Source: Sphingomonas caseinilytica
Lineage (GTDB): Bacteria > Pseudomonadota > Alphaproteobacteria > Sphingomonadales > Sphingomonadaceae
Length of the DNA stretch: 64,000 bases
Reading direction: 5' to 3'
Assembly: GCF_023516455.1 (NCBI RefSeq)
Contig: NZ_JAMGBA010000002.1
Span: forward strand, 272,501 to 336,500
The position numbers and the translations under genes were made by a program. This document shows positions 19,515 through 27,881 of this stretch, one piece after another; the first letter of the stretch is position 1, and every line of letters begins with the position of its first letter. The notes beneath the pieces are model-generated. The model did not search any database. It was not told the origin of the DNA and was given only the letters and a program-made list of their open reading frames with translations.

Positions 19515-19759
19515 TTCGGGTCGCCGCCCCGCCGCCAGCGCATCCCGCCCTTGGTCGTCCTGGCGGCAATGACCAGGTACAGGATGGTTGCCGGCAAGAT
19601 GATCGACAGCAGGATGACCGGCCGCTTAGGGAAGAAATAGGCGCCCGCGATCACGACGAGGGCATAGATTGCGGTCACGGCCCAGCCCTGCCAGGCGATC
19701 GGAAAGGCAGTGCCATAGCCGTAACGCTTGGCCGAGAACCATTCGGGCCCGTTACTCAT
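19511..19759 (-). CDS. Small two-helix membrane protein in SPFH operon
   Basis: 82 residues; no recognised family. Two hydrophobic helices (GWAVTAIYALVVIAGAYFF and VILLSIILPATILYLVIAA) flank a short FPKRP turn, with a basic C-terminus (RWRRGGDPN). Two adjacent ATGs (19762 and 19759) are possible; the second has the better spacing from AAGGAG. It overlaps the end of the ribbon-helix-helix gene, so the two are translationally coupled. Its stop overlaps the convergent nuclease gene by 4 bp. Confidence 0.65.
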   Translation of the reverse strand: MSNGPEWFSAKRYGYGTAFPIAWQGWAVTAIYALVVIAGAYFFPKRPVILLSIILPATILYLVIAARTTKGGMRWRRGGDPN

Positions 19760-19961
19760 CATAATGCTCCTTCGGCGGCCGCCCGCGCTTGACCGGCTGC
19801 GGTGCGTCCATTTTCACTCCCCGCGCCTTCAGAGCTTCCCGGATCAGGCATTCGACCTGGGCGTTGACCGAGCGCAGGTCGGCAGCGGCGGTGCGCTCGA
19901 CCGCCGCCCAAAGGGAGGGATCGACCCTTAGCGGGTAGGCCTTGCGATCCGCCGCCACCAC
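19752..19961 (-). CDS. Ribbon-helix-helix (Arc/HicB-like) DNA-binding protein
   Basis: 69 residues. The pattern KAYPLRVDPSLWAAVERTAA followed by DLRSVNAQVECLIREALKARG is the beta-strand/helix/helix of Arc/MetJ-type repressors, with the RSVNAQVE turn conserved in the Arc-like group. A basic tail (KRGRPPKEH) may add DNA contacts. It lies 6 bp after the SPFH gene and overlaps the small membrane protein. No toxin gene is next to it, so it is more likely an operon autoregulator than an antitoxin; the 16-bp palindrome at 20885-20900 is its probable target. Confidence 0.82.
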   Translation of the reverse strand: MVAADRKAYPLRVDPSLWAAVERTAAADLRSVNAQVECLIREALKARGVKMDAPQPVKRGRPPKEHYDE

Positions 19962-19967
19962 CAGACC

Positions 19968-20870
19968 TTACTGGTAAAGTGTGCCGGTGTTGACGACGGG
20001 CTGGGTGTCGCGCTCTCCGCAGAGCACGACCATTAGATTCGACACCATGGCCGCGCGCCGCTCGTCATCGAGGTGGACGACATCCTTTTCGCTCAAGGAA
20101 GCGAGCGCCATCTCGACCATCCCGACCGCGCCATCGACCAGCGTCCGCCGCGCCGCGACGATAGCCTGGGCCTGCTGCCGGCGGAGCATCGCTCCGGCGA
20201 TTTCCGTCGCATAGGCGAGGTGGGTGAAGCCGCACTCGTCGATGGTGATGCCGGCTACCGCGAGCCGTGCGATCAGCTCCTTGCGAAGCTCGGCGCCGAC
20301 CTCGTCGTGGTTGCCGCGAAGCGTGACTTCGAGATGTTCGAAATCGTCATAGGGGTAGCGCGAACCGATCGTGCGGATCGCCGCCTCGACCTGGACCCGG
20401 ACGAATTCCTTATAATCGTCGACGTCGAACAGGGCCTGCGCCGTGTCGACCACACGCCAGACGATCTGTGCCGCCATCTCGATCGGATTGCCGCGCAGGT
20501 CATTGACCTTGATCTTCTCGCTGATGAAATTGTTGGCGCGGACCGACAGCTTGCGGCGCATCAGCCAAGGCAGGACCCATCGCAGTCCGGTCGTCCGGTC
20601 GGTACCCTTATAATCACCGAACAATGTGATCGCGGCGGCCTGGTTGGGTTGCAACATGTAGAAGCCGCAGGAGACGAAGATCAGGACGATCGGCGCCACG
20701 ATCACGGTCGTGATCTGGAGCAGTCCATTGTTGTCATTTGCAAGCTGCGCGACGCCCCAGACCTGCGCGAGGATCGATAGAAGCAACAGTGCGAGCATCA
20801 TATAGCCGCTCATCGTCGATGCCAGCCTCTCGCGGTTCATGTTCAACGCAATGACGTTCGATTCGGTCAT
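19968..20870 (-). CDS. SPFH/Band 7 domain membrane protein
   Basis: 300 residues. Two N-terminal membrane helices (about 23-41 and 53-71) are followed by an SPFH domain ([69 protein letters not shown]) and a helical end ([28 protein letters not shown]). SPFH proteins form membrane-bound oligomers that organise microdomains or regulate proteases. It is first in an operon with a ribbon-helix-helix protein and a small membrane protein. Confidence 0.92.
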   Translation of the reverse strand: MTESNVIALNMNRERLASTMSGYMMLALLLLSILAQVWGVAQLANDNNGLLQITTVIVAPIVLIFVSCGFYMLQPNQAAAITLFGDYKGTDRTTGLRWVLPWLMRRKLSVRANNFISEKIKVNDLRGNPIEMAAQIVWRVVDTAQALFDVDDYKEFVRVQVEAAIRTIGSRYPYDDFEHLEVTLRGNHDEVGAELRKELIARLAVAGITIDECGFTHLAYATEIAGAMLRRQQAQAIVAARRTLVDGAVGMVEMALASLSEKDVVHLDDERRAAMVSNLMVVLCGERDTQPVVNTGTLYQ

Positions 20871-20884
20871 TACACCCTCCCTTT

Positions 20885-20900
20885 AATCTGATATCAGATT
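20885..20900. promoter_or_regulatory. 16-bp perfect palindrome before the SPFH operon
   Basis: AATCTGATATCAGATT is a perfect palindrome, 14 bp upstream of the SPFH start codon. ATATCA occurs at 20891-20896 and again 11 bp on at 20902-20907, giving tandem half-sites one helical turn apart, the arrangement used by ribbon-helix-helix repressors. An RHH gene lies in the same operon. Binding is inferred. Confidence 0.7.
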
Positions 20901-20960
20901 TATATCATTCACGGACAACGTCAACTGGAAACCGCTGCTCTGTCCGGCTAGGGCGAATCC

Positions 20961-21884
20961 ATGAGCTGGAAATTGGTCATTCACGGCGGGTCGGGGTCAA
21001 TGCGGCCCGGCGGACTTTCGAAGGAAATGGACGAACTCGGTAGAGCGGGCCTCAGCGCTGCGCTCGACGCTGGCGCGGCGATTCTTGAGGCCGGCGGCAG
21101 CGCGCTGGACGCGGTCGAGGCGACGGCGCGGGTGCTGGAGGAGGACGCCTGCTTCAATGCCGGCCGTGGCAGCGTGCTGGCCTATGACGGTCATGTTGAG
21201 CTGGACGCGGCAATCATGGACGGGCGCGACCGGCGCTGCGGCGCGGTTGCGGGATTGCGATCGACCAGAGCGCCGATCAGCGCCGCGCGGGCGGTCATGG
21301 AGCAAAGCCCCCATGTGCTGATGAGCTATGAAGGCGCCGACGATTTCGCCTGCGAGGCCGGGCTCGAGCAGGTTCCGAACCGCTGGTTCGTGACTCCCGA
21401 ACGGAGACGGCAGTTAGACGAGCTCCTGGCACGTGGCAGTGAAGCGTTTGACGCTGACATCAAATATGGAACGATCGGGGCCGTCGCGGTCGATGTGCTG
21501 GGACATGTGGCATCGGCGACGTCGACTGGTGGCCTCACTGCCAAAAGGTGGGGGCGGATCGGCGATTCCCCGCTGGTCGGCGCGGGCACCTATGCCGACG
21601 ACCGGGCAGCAGCCGTCAGCGCCACCGGCCTTGGCGAAGTCTTCATTCGGGCGGCTGGGGCGCACGAGCTTTGCGCCCGCGTCCGGCTTGGCGGCGAGGG
21701 GCTGCAGGAATCACTGGATGGCGTGCTGGAGGAAATCAAATCGCTTGGCGGCAATGGCGGCATGATCGCCGTTGCTCCGTCGGGCGAAGCTGCATGGGGC
21801 TTCACGACACCCGGAATGTACCGAGGTATCGCAGGGCCGGACGGGCGGCAGGTCGCGATCTACGACGAAGAGTCGGAACGATAG
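20961..21884 (+). CDS. Isoaspartyl peptidase / L-asparaginase (Ntn hydrolase)
   Basis: 307 residues, plant-type asparaginase (IaaA family) that cleaves isoaspartyl dipeptides and asparagine after self-processing. The autocleavage nucleophile is Thr171 in KYGTIGAVAVD; FNAGRGSVLAYDGHVELDAAIMDG and the downstream GVGTY/TGLGE-like segments (VGAGTYADD, SATGLGEVFIRAA) complete the active site. No signal peptide. Its end overlaps the convergent acetyltransferase-like gene by 25 bp. Confidence 0.94.
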   Translation: MSWKLVIHGGSGSMRPGGLSKEMDELGRAGLSAALDAGAAILEAGGSALDAVEATARVLEEDACFNAGRGSVLAYDGHVELDAAIMDGRDRRCGAVAGLRSTRAPISAARAVMEQSPHVLMSYEGADDFACEAGLEQVPNRWFVTPERRRQLDELLARGSEAFDADIKYGTIGAVAVDVLGHVASATSTGGLTAKRWGRIGDSPLVGAGTYADDRAAAVSATGLGEVFIRAAGAHELCARVRLGGEGLQESLDGVLEEIKSLGGNGGMIAVAPSGEAAWGFTTPGMYRGIAGPDGRQVAIYDEESER

Positions 21885-22999
21885 GGCAATGCCGCCCTCG
21901 CCCATTCCATTTCCAACCGAACCGCTTCCCGTTCCTGCACAAGGAAATCCGCCACCGCACCCCTGAAACCGGGATCGGGCAGGAAATGGGCCGACGCCGT
22001 AATCACCGGCTCATAGCCGCGCGAAAGCTTGTGCTCACCTTGCGCCCCGGCCTGGATCGTTTTCAGCCCGTGGGCGATCGCAAAGTCGATTGCCCGATAA
22101 TAGCTCAATTCGAAATGCAGGAAGGGCCGATCCTCGATCGCGCCCCAATAGCGGCCATAAAGCGTGTCCCCGCCGACAAAATTAAGTGCACCGGCGATCG
22201 GGCGCCCGCCCGAAAGCGCGAGAAACATCAGCGCCGAGTTCCCCATCGCCTCACCGGCCTGATCGAAGAAGGCGCGGGTGAGATAGGGGCGGCCCCATTT
22301 GCGGGCGCCGGTATGCTGGTAGAAGGTCCACATCGCTTCCCAGTGCGCCGGTTCGATCCCGGCGCCACGCAGTTCGACGATCTCGATTCCCTCAGTCGCC
22401 GCGAGACGCTCCTTGCGGATTGCTTTCCGCTTGCGGCTTGCAAGAGCTCCAAGGAAATCATCGAAGTTTCCATAGGCGCGATTGAGCCAATGGAACTGCA
22501 GCCCGTCCCGCCGCAGCCACCCTCGCGCAACGGCAGCCTCAAGCTCTCTGTCTTCCAGGAAAGTGACGTGCGCGGATGACAGGCCGTTCTGGACCGTCAC
22601 CGTTTCAAGCGCGGCGAGCAATGCGTTGGGGTCGTCCCCCAACAAACGCCTGCCGACGCAGGGGGTGAACGGCACCGAGACCTGCAACTTCGGATAATAA
22701 TCGCCGCCCGCGCGCTGCCACGCATCGGCCCAGCCATGGTCGAACACATATTCGCCCTGGCTGTGCGTCTTGAGGTAGGCGGGCGCCGCGGCGGTGATGT
22801 GCTCGGCCCTTTCGACCATTACCGGAAGCGGAGTCCAGCCCGTGCCTTCGCCGACGCTTCCCGACTGCTCCAGCAGCGACAGGAACGCATGGCTGAGGAA
22901 GGGATCGCCGGCGGGGGCCAGCCTGTCCCAAATCTCGGACGGCAGGTCGGAAACGCCCCGCGCAATCCGAGCGACGATTTCAAGCTCCCGGTCGGCCAT
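21860..22999 (-). CDS. GNAT/FemAB-like acyltransferase (peptidogalycan biosynthesis family)
   Basis: 379 residues. The sequence matches the DUF482 / peptidogalycan synthesis group: FLSHAFLSLLEQSGSVGEGTGW at the N-terminus, HSQGEYVFDHGWADA, the basic helix SRKRKAIRKER, and FVGGDTLYGRYWGA plus IQAGAQGEHKLSRGYEP at the C-terminus. Predicted to transfer an acyl or aminoacyl group; the acceptor is unknown. The start at 22999 is chosen for its GGGAAGG ribosome binding site and the short overlap with the GDPD gene. Confidence 0.85.
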   Translation of the reverse strand: MADRELEIVARIARGVSDLPSEIWDRLAPAGDPFLSHAFLSLLEQSGSVGEGTGWTPLPVMVERAEHITAAAPAYLKTHSQGEYVFDHGWADAWQRAGGDYYPKLQVSVPFTPCVGRRLLGDDPNALLAALETVTVQNGLSSAHVTFLEDRELEAAVARGWLRRDGLQFHWLNRAYGNFDDFLGALASRKRKAIRKERLAATEGIEIVELRGAGIEPAHWEAMWTFYQHTGARKWGRPYLTRAFFDQAGEAMGNSALMFLALSGGRPIAGALNFVGGDTLYGRYWGAIEDRPFLHFELSYYRAIDFAIAHGLKTIQAGAQGEHKLSRGYEPVITASAHFLPDPGFRGAVADFLVQEREAVRLEMEWARAALPYRSDSSS

Positions 23000-23702
23000 C
23001 GCCTTCCCAGATAAGCGCATCGGCGTGAACTTCACCTGTCCGGCCTTGGTCAGGCGAGCGGATTGTCCAGCTGTAGACCCAGCGCCCCCGTCGGGCTTTT
23101 TGTACCCATGTCCGGGTCAGGGCACCAAAATCGACCGCCAGGAAATGCGGTGAAGCCGATCGAATGGACCGCCAACGGTCGAAGGCTCCGGCGCGCCCGG
23201 AAATTACGAGCCCGCGCCGGACTTGCGGCTCGTGGCGCGCCAGCCAGCGCCCAACCGAAGGCTCGAAACTCATGACGCCTACTGGACCGGGATAGCCATT
23301 AAGCTGGGCAACGACGGCTGCAGTCACCTGCGCGGCATTGCCGCCCCGGCACTTTACCTCGACCAGCAGCGGCACCCGTCCTGCCACAAGGTCGAGCATC
23401 TCGCTCAGCCGGGGAATATGTTCACCGCTGTCGTACAGCTTTTGAGCGGCAAGGGTTGCGGCTGGCGTCGATTCGACGGCCAGCGCGGAAGCGCACAGCC
23501 GCCGCAGGTCATGATCGTGGAACACCATGACCTGGCCGTCGCCGGACAGGCGCACGTCGCATTCGATCCCAGCCCCAATGTCGAGCGCGGCACGGAAGGC
23601 CGCGAGGCTATTTTCGGGAACGCCGGGGCCGTGGAGCCCGCGGTGCGCGAACCCCATTGCCCCGGGATCTAGCGGATCAGGCTTTGACCTGAACGATCGC
23701 AT
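22980..23702 (-). CDS. Glycerophosphodiester phosphodiesterase
   Basis: 240 residues, cytoplasmic GDPD (no signal peptide). The conserved HRG (AHRGLHGPGVPENSLAAF), the metal-binding ECDVRLSGDGQVMVFHD and the EVK strand (LLVEVK) are all in place. Hydrolyses glycerophosphodiesters to glycerol 3-phosphate and an alcohol. Start at 23702 follows GAGG and overlaps ridA by 26 bp; the stop overlaps the acyltransferase start by 20 bp, so ridA, GDPD and acyltransferase form an operon. Confidence 0.93.
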   Translation of the reverse strand: MRSFRSKPDPLDPGAMGFAHRGLHGPGVPENSLAAFRAALDIGAGIECDVRLSGDGQVMVFHDHDLRRLCASALAVESTPAATLAAQKLYDSGEHIPRLSEMLDLVAGRVPLLVEVKCRGGNAAQVTAAVVAQLNGYPGPVGVMSFEPSVGRWLARHEPQVRRGLVISGRAGAFDRWRSIRSASPHFLAVDFGALTRTWVQKARRGRWVYSWTIRSPDQGRTGEVHADALIWEGDGRPGA

Positions 23703-24138
23703 CCACCTCGACCGCGACTCCAAGCGGCAAGACCGGAACGCCAACAGCCGAGCGGGCGTGACGGCCGATTTCCCCGAACACGTCCTGCATCAGTTCCGAG
23801 GCGCCATTGGCGACCTTCGGCTGGTCGGTGAAATCGCCATGGCTGTTGACGAAGACGCCGAGCTTCACGACCCGCTCGACACGGTCAAGCGAACCAAGCG
23901 CGGCCTTCATCTGGGCGACCAGCATGATCCCGCAGCGGCGAGCTGCAGCCTGTCCGGCCTCAAGGTCCATATTCTCGCCAAGCCGGCCTTTGATCAGGCT
24001 TCCGTCTTCGGCGAAGCTGATCTGGCCCGAGATGTGGAGGAGCCCGTTGGCCTCGACCGCGGGGACATAGGCAGCCACCGGAGCGGCCGGTTCGGGAAGG
24101 GTGATGCCGAGTTCGGCAAGGCGCTGTTCGATGCTCAT
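23677..24138 (-). CDS. RidA family protein (reactive imine deaminase)
   Basis: 153 residues of the YjgF/YER057c/UK114 group with the longer N-terminus typical of this subfamily (MSIEQRLAELGITLPEP). LHISGQISFAEDG, GQAAARRCGIMLVAQMKAALG, RVVKLGVFVNS and RSAVGVPVLPLGVAVEVDA match the family, including the Arg that holds the substrate carboxylate. Likely removes reactive enamines/imines from PLP enzymes. First gene of the ridA-GDPD-acyltransferase group. Confidence 0.92.
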   Translation of the reverse strand: MSIEQRLAELGITLPEPAAPVAAYVPAVEANGLLHISGQISFAEDGSLIKGRLGENMDLEAGQAAARRCGIMLVAQMKAALGSLDRVERVVKLGVFVNSHGDFTDQPKVANGASELMQDVFGEIGRHARSAVGVPVLPLGVAVEVDAIVQVKA

Positions 24139-24182
24139 GGTCGCCGTAAGCACTTGAACAATACGTAGGTCAACCCGCGCCG

Positions 24183-24253
24183 CGTCATTGCGAGCGGAGC
24201 GAAGCAATCCAGCAAAGTGGATTGCCGCGTCGCTATCGCTCCTCGCAATCACG
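24183..24253. repeat. REP-like palindromic intergenic repeat
   Basis: The 116-bp space between ridA and the SDR gene is largely filled by an imperfect inverted repeat: one arm reads TCATTGCGAGCGGAGCGAAG then CAATCCAG, and the other is its reverse complement with a few changes (TGGATTGCCGCGTCGC to CTCGCAATCACG). The GTCATTGCGAG...GAAGCAATCC unit is a recurrent dispersed repeat in many bacterial genomes. The transcript would fold into a long hairpin; it may end the SDR or protect an mRNA end. Confidence 0.7.
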
Positions 24254-24254
24254 G

Positions 24255-25004
24255 CTATTCGTTGCGGTGCACGGCAAAGCCGGCCCAGCTCTGGTTGGTC
24301 GGCATCAGCTCCAGTGTGTTGATGTTGACGTGCGGCGGCAAGGTCGCGACCCACCAGATGGTCCCGGCGAGGTCGTCCGCCGTCATCGGGTCCATATTCG
24401 CATAAAGGGCGTCGCTTGCCGCCTTGTCCCCGCCGGTTCGGACGATTGTGAATTCCGTTTCGATCATACCGGGTTCAATCGAAGTCACCCGAACGCCTGT
24501 GCCGTGAAGATCGCAGCGAAGCCCGAGCGAGAATTGGCGGACGAAAGCCTTGGTCCCGGCATAAACGCAGCCTCCCCGATAAGGGTATGTCGCCGCCACC
24601 GAGCAGAGGTTGATGACGGCGCCCTTGCGCTCGATCAGCCCCGGCAAAAGTATCCGGGTCAGGGCGACGAGGCCGGTGACATTGGTATCGATCGCGACAT
24701 CGATCGGCCCTTGCTCGGCCTCCTGCAGGGTGCTCATTGGCGGCGCGAGCCCGGCATTGTTGAGCAGCAGGTCGATCTTTCGATAGCGTTCCGGCAGAGC
24801 CTCCAGCGCCGGCTGGAAATCGTCCGGGCAGCGCATGTCGAGCATGACGGGATGAAAAAAGTCGCCGAGCTCGGTCGCCAAAGCGTCGAGCCGGTCGCGG
24901 CGCCGTCCTGTTCCGACGACTTGCCATCCCTGACTGACGAACTGGCGCGCGGTGGCGGCTCCGATCCCGGCGGTCACACCAGTAATGAAGATGGTCTTGT
25001 TCAT
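24255..25004 (-). CDS. SDR family NAD(P)-dependent oxidoreductase
   Basis: 249 residues, classical short-chain dehydrogenase. The cofactor loop is TGVTAGIGAATARQF; NNAG (LLLNNAGLAPP) and the catalytic S...YxxxK (CSVAATYPYRGGCVYAGTKAFVRQF) follow. It resembles YdfG-type 3-hydroxy acid / serine dehydrogenases in length and in the VTSIEPGMIETEF end. The ATG at 25004 overlaps the HAD stop by 4 bp. Substrate not known. Confidence 0.92.
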   Translation of the reverse strand: MNKTIFITGVTAGIGAATARQFVSQGWQVVGTGRRRDRLDALATELGDFFHPVMLDMRCPDDFQPALEALPERYRKIDLLLNNAGLAPPMSTLQEAEQGPIDVAIDTNVTGLVALTRILLPGLIERKGAVINLCSVAATYPYRGGCVYAGTKAFVRQFSLGLRCDLHGTGVRVTSIEPGMIETEFTIVRTGGDKAASDALYANMDPMTADDLAGTIWWVATLPPHVNINTLELMPTNQSWAGFAVHRNE

Positions 25005-25627
25005 TCGCCTTTGAGCCTTTCCAAAATCCATGTCGCGGCCGTCGGCCAATCGTCTATCCTGATATGGGCATGTTCCGCCGGCGGAACGGCGGGGGCGAGC
25101 CTCGGCTCGGCCACCATATGGAGCCGATGCACCTCAGGCGCATGCTTGGCGACCGATGCATGATGGACCGGAAGGTCGTCGACAAAGACGGTCGAACCCG
25201 CGCCATAGCGATCGATGATCGCGCGCGCCGGGACGCCCTTGCCGCCGCTGTTGCAAACCACTTCGTGCCGGATCCCGTGCTTGGCCAGCTGGTCTACCCG
25301 CCACGGATGCGCCTCGTCGCCCAGGTTGGTGAGAATGACGATATCGGCAATCTCGCCAATTTGCCCAAGCGCCTCAACGGCGCCTGGAACGATGGTCTGG
25401 CGATGCATCTCCTGGCGGAAGAACTGGTCGAGCAGCGGCCAAACCTGTTCGCGCGGGACGAGGTTGCCGGTTGGATTGTGGGTCATTGCCTCGCCGAAAT
25501 TGCCGGATTCGAAGGCAAAGCGGATGTCATGTGCCTCGCCCAGCCATGCGTCGAAATGCGAAACCATGTGCAGCAGCACCTCGTCGCAATCGGTGATGAG
25601 CAGCGGACGTTTGGTGGTTCCGGCCAT
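25001..25627 (-). CDS. HAD family hydrolase
   Basis: 208 residues. Motif I DCDEVLL (Asp13, Asp15) gives the nucleophile and acid/base, motif II is ILTNLG, and the metal-binding motif IV is FVDDLPVH. A helical cap (about residues 25-75) suggests a phosphatase for a small phosphorylated compound. Linked by 4-bp overlap to the SDR gene and by 1-bp overlap (TGATG) to the DUF3572 gene; the three form an operon. Confidence 0.9.
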   Translation of the reverse strand: MAGTTKRPLLITDCDEVLLHMVSHFDAWLGEAHDIRFAFESGNFGEAMTHNPTGNLVPREQVWPLLDQFFRQEMHRQTIVPGAVEALGQIGEIADIVILTNLGDEAHPWRVDQLAKHGIRHEVVCNSGGKGVPARAIIDRYGAGSTVFVDDLPVHHASVAKHAPEVHRLHMVAEPRLAPAVPPAEHAHIRIDDWPTAATWILERLKGE

Positions 25628-25905
25628 CAGCGTTCGAGCTCCGCGCGGGCGGCAACCAGCCGCTCTGGCTTTACCCCGATTGCTGCCGCAACCTGCAACA
25701 AATCAGGTTCATGGGCCTCGAGAAACGCCAGTGTTGAGGCGAGAAGCCGCCTCTCTCCGGCACGATTGCGGAGTTCGTCCGCAGTCAAACCGGTGAGGTC
25801 AAGGAACCGCAAGGCCCGACGTTCGTCGGTGAGGGTTACGGCCAATGCGGCGAGGGCGAGCGCTTCGCAATCGCCGGGCGCTTCATTTGTCGAGTGGCTT
25901 AACAT
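25627..25905 (-). CDS. DUF3572 family protein
   Basis: 92 residues, all helical by composition. EALALAALAVTLTDERRALRFLDLTGLTADELRNRA and HEPDLLQVAAAIGVKPE match DUF3572, a small alphaproteobacterial family of unknown function. Divergent from divK with only about 40 bp between the two starts. Confidence 0.85.
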   Translation of the reverse strand: MLSHSTNEAPGDCEALALAALAVTLTDERRALRFLDLTGLTADELRNRAGERRLLASTLAFLEAHEPDLLQVAAAIGVKPERLVAARAELER

Positions 25906-25946
25906 CGCCTATTCGCGTCAGGATCCAGGTTCGGGGGTAAGAAGGT

Positions 25947-26348
25947 TTGGCTAGAATATTGGTTGTCGAGGACAACGCCCTCAACATCAAGCTGTTCTGC
26001 GACCTGCTGAACGCGCACGGCCACGAGACCGAGCCGGTGACCGACAGCCGGGAGGCGCTGGACGCTGCGCGCAGCTTCAAGCCGGACCTCGTCATCACCG
26101 ACATCCAGCTCCCTTACGTGACCGGCATTGAACTGATGGAGCTCCTCCGCGCTGACGAGGAGCTGAAGGATGTGCCGATCATGGCTGTCACCGCCTATGC
26201 CGCGGCCGGCGACGACGAGCGGATCCGCGCTGCCGGGGCGCAAGCCTATGTCTCCAAACCCATTTCGGTGATGCGTTTTGCCGAAACTGTGGACCAGTTG
26301 CTGGAGGGCGGAAGACTGGATGAAGGATCCAACCATTCCAGCCAGTGA
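25947..26348 (+). CDS. divK: Single-domain response regulator DivK-like
   Basis: 133 residues, one receiver domain. The acidic pocket is VVEDN, the phosphorylated Asp is D52 (LVITDIQLP) and the signalling Lys is K104 (YVSKPI). Sequence style (NALNIKLFCDLLNAHGHETE) is that of DivK, which links PleC/DivJ kinases to CtrA control of the alphaproteobacterial cell cycle. It starts at a TTG, since no ATG/GTG lies nearby. The last 10-14 residues extend past the usual end and overlap the convergent yedK-like gene. Confidence 0.9.
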   Translation: MARILVVEDNALNIKLFCDLLNAHGHETEPVTDSREALDAARSFKPDLVITDIQLPYVTGIELMELLRADEELKDVPIMAVTAYAAAGDDERIRAAGAQAYVSKPISVMRFAETVDQLLEGGRLDEGSNHSSQ

Positions 26349-26830
26349 TCCGGCTTTGGCAGGATGATCTGCCGATGATGAAGCGTTGCAACTTCCGGTG
26401 AAGGTTCCCCGGTCAGCAGGCTGAACGCCTCGCCAACTTCGGGATGAGTCTGGGTTACGGCCGCAATGCCGATGAATTCCCCTTCGACCGGCGAGAAGAG
26501 CCATTTGTTCTTCCGCTTTGCCTTTGGGTCGTCGGGAGTTGTGAATTCGTAGAATCCGTCGGCGATCGCCAGGCAGCGCTTGGTGAATTTCCGCCCTTCG
26601 GACTTCAGGTTGAACACCGGCTTGCCATGCGTGCCCGGCCAGCTCCATCGGCGGATGATCAATTCGAGGCCGTTTTGACCCATGCGGACGATCGGCGCGG
26701 GATCGGTAATTCGGATGTCGGTCGGCTGAAGGTTGGGAATGCCTTCCGGGAAGTGCAGCTGGTGGCCCAGGCCTTCGAATATCTGCCGGATCGCGTCGGC
26801 GCCTTTGTGCAGTCGGTAAAGATTGCACAT
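26246..26830 (-). CDS. SOS response-associated peptidase / abasic-site DNA-protein crosslinker (YedK/HMCES family)
   Basis: 194 residues. Cys2 (exposed after Met removal) forms the thiazolidine link to abasic DNA; N74 (FNLKSE), E95 (DGFYEF) and H151/H152 (TLHHRQIILP) complete the active site. It protects single-stranded DNA with abasic sites. The MCNLY N-terminus is a variant of the common MCGRF. Its final ~34 residues overlap divK on the opposite strand by 103 bp. Confidence 0.92.
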   Translation of the reverse strand: MCNLYRLHKGADAIRQIFEGLGHQLHFPEGIPNLQPTDIRITDPAPIVRMGQNGLELIIRRWSWPGTHGKPVFNLKSEGRKFTKRCLAIADGFYEFTTPDDPKAKRKNKWLFSPVEGEFIGIAAVTQTHPEVGEAFSLLTGEPSPEVATLHHRQIILPKPDHWLEWLDPSSSLPPSSNWSTVSAKRITEMGLET

Positions 26831-26847
26831 CGCCTCGCGCCTTTCCC

Positions 26848-27780
26848 TTAGTCGAACAGGCTCGAGACGCTGCTTTCGTCGGCAATTCGGTGGATCGCTT
26901 CGCCGAACAGCGGTGCAATGGTGAGACGCCGGATCTTGCCGTCTTCGCTGAGGCCCTCACGGAAGATTGAGTCGGTGACGACGAGCTCGGTCAATACGCT
27001 AGCCGCGACGCGAGCCTCGGCCGCACCGGACAGGACCCCGTGGCTGCAATAGGCCATGACCTCGGTCGCGCCCTGCTCCTTCAGCGCCGCCGCGGCGTTA
27101 CAGAGCGTTCCGGCGCTATCGACGATGTCGTCGACGAGGACGCAGCAGTGACCCTCCACATCGCCGATGATATGCATCACCTCGGATTCGCCGGCGCGCT
27201 CGCGGCGCTTGTCGACGATGGCCAGCGGCGCGTTGTCCAGCCGCTTGGCGAGGCTTCGTGCACGGACCACGCCGCCGACGTCAGGTGAAACCACCATCAG
27301 CTTCTTGTTCTGGTACCGGGCCTGGATATCGGCCGCCATGACCGGTGCCGCCCAGAGATTGTCGGTCGGGATGTCGAAAAAGCCCTGAATCTGCCCAGCG
27401 TGCAGGTCCATCGTCAGGACGCGATCGGCGCCCGCAACCGTGATGATGTTGGCAACCAGCTTTGCAGAGATCGGTGTACGAGGCCCGGGCTTTCGGTCCT
27501 GACGCGCATAGCCGAAATAGGGGATGACCGCCGTGATCCGCTTTGCCGAAGCGCGCTTCAGCGCGTCGATGCAGATCAGCAACTCCATCAGATTGTCGTT
27601 GGTCGGGAAGCTGGTCGACTGGACCACGAACACGTCTTCGCCGCGGACATTTTCGTGGATTTCGACGAATACTTCCTCGTCCGCGAAGCGCCGGACGCTT
27701 GCCTGGGTCAACGGCAGCTCAAGATAATCCGCGATCGCGCGGGCGAGCGGCAGGTTCGAATTACCGGCAAGCAATTTCAT
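26848..27780 (-). CDS. prs: Ribose-phosphate diphosphokinase
   Basis: PRPP synthase, 310 residues, making PRPP from ribose 5-phosphate and ATP for nucleotide, His and Trp synthesis. [12 protein letters not shown], the flexible loop [17 protein letters not shown], the metal site [15 protein letters not shown] and the PRPP-binding [17 protein letters not shown] are all typical. It lies just upstream of yedK on the same strand and is divergent from nadE. Confidence 0.97.
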   Translation of the reverse strand: MKLLAGNSNLPLARAIADYLELPLTQASVRRFADEEVFVEIHENVRGEDVFVVQSTSFPTNDNLMELLICIDALKRASAKRITAVIPYFGYARQDRKPGPRTPISAKLVANIITVAGADRVLTMDLHAGQIQGFFDIPTDNLWAAPVMAADIQARYQNKKLMVVSPDVGGVVRARSLAKRLDNAPLAIVDKRRERAGESEVMHIIGDVEGHCCVLVDDIVDSAGTLCNAAAALKEQGATEVMAYCSHGVLSGAAEARVAASVLTELVVTDSIFREGLSEDGKIRRLTIAPLFGEAIHRIADESSVSSLFD

Positions 27781-27881
27781 TGTGACGATCCCGTGTCAGC
27801 TGGCCCTTATCGCGCCCCTTAGAAAGCATGTGCCGCAAGGGCAAGGTTGCGCTGGCGGCTGGCGGCATTAAATCCAGCAGC

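Noticed and set aside
19752-19961. Toxin-antitoxin pair with the RHH protein as antitoxin
   Set aside because: No toxin-like gene is adjacent; neighbours are SPFH and a membrane protein, so autoregulation is more likely.
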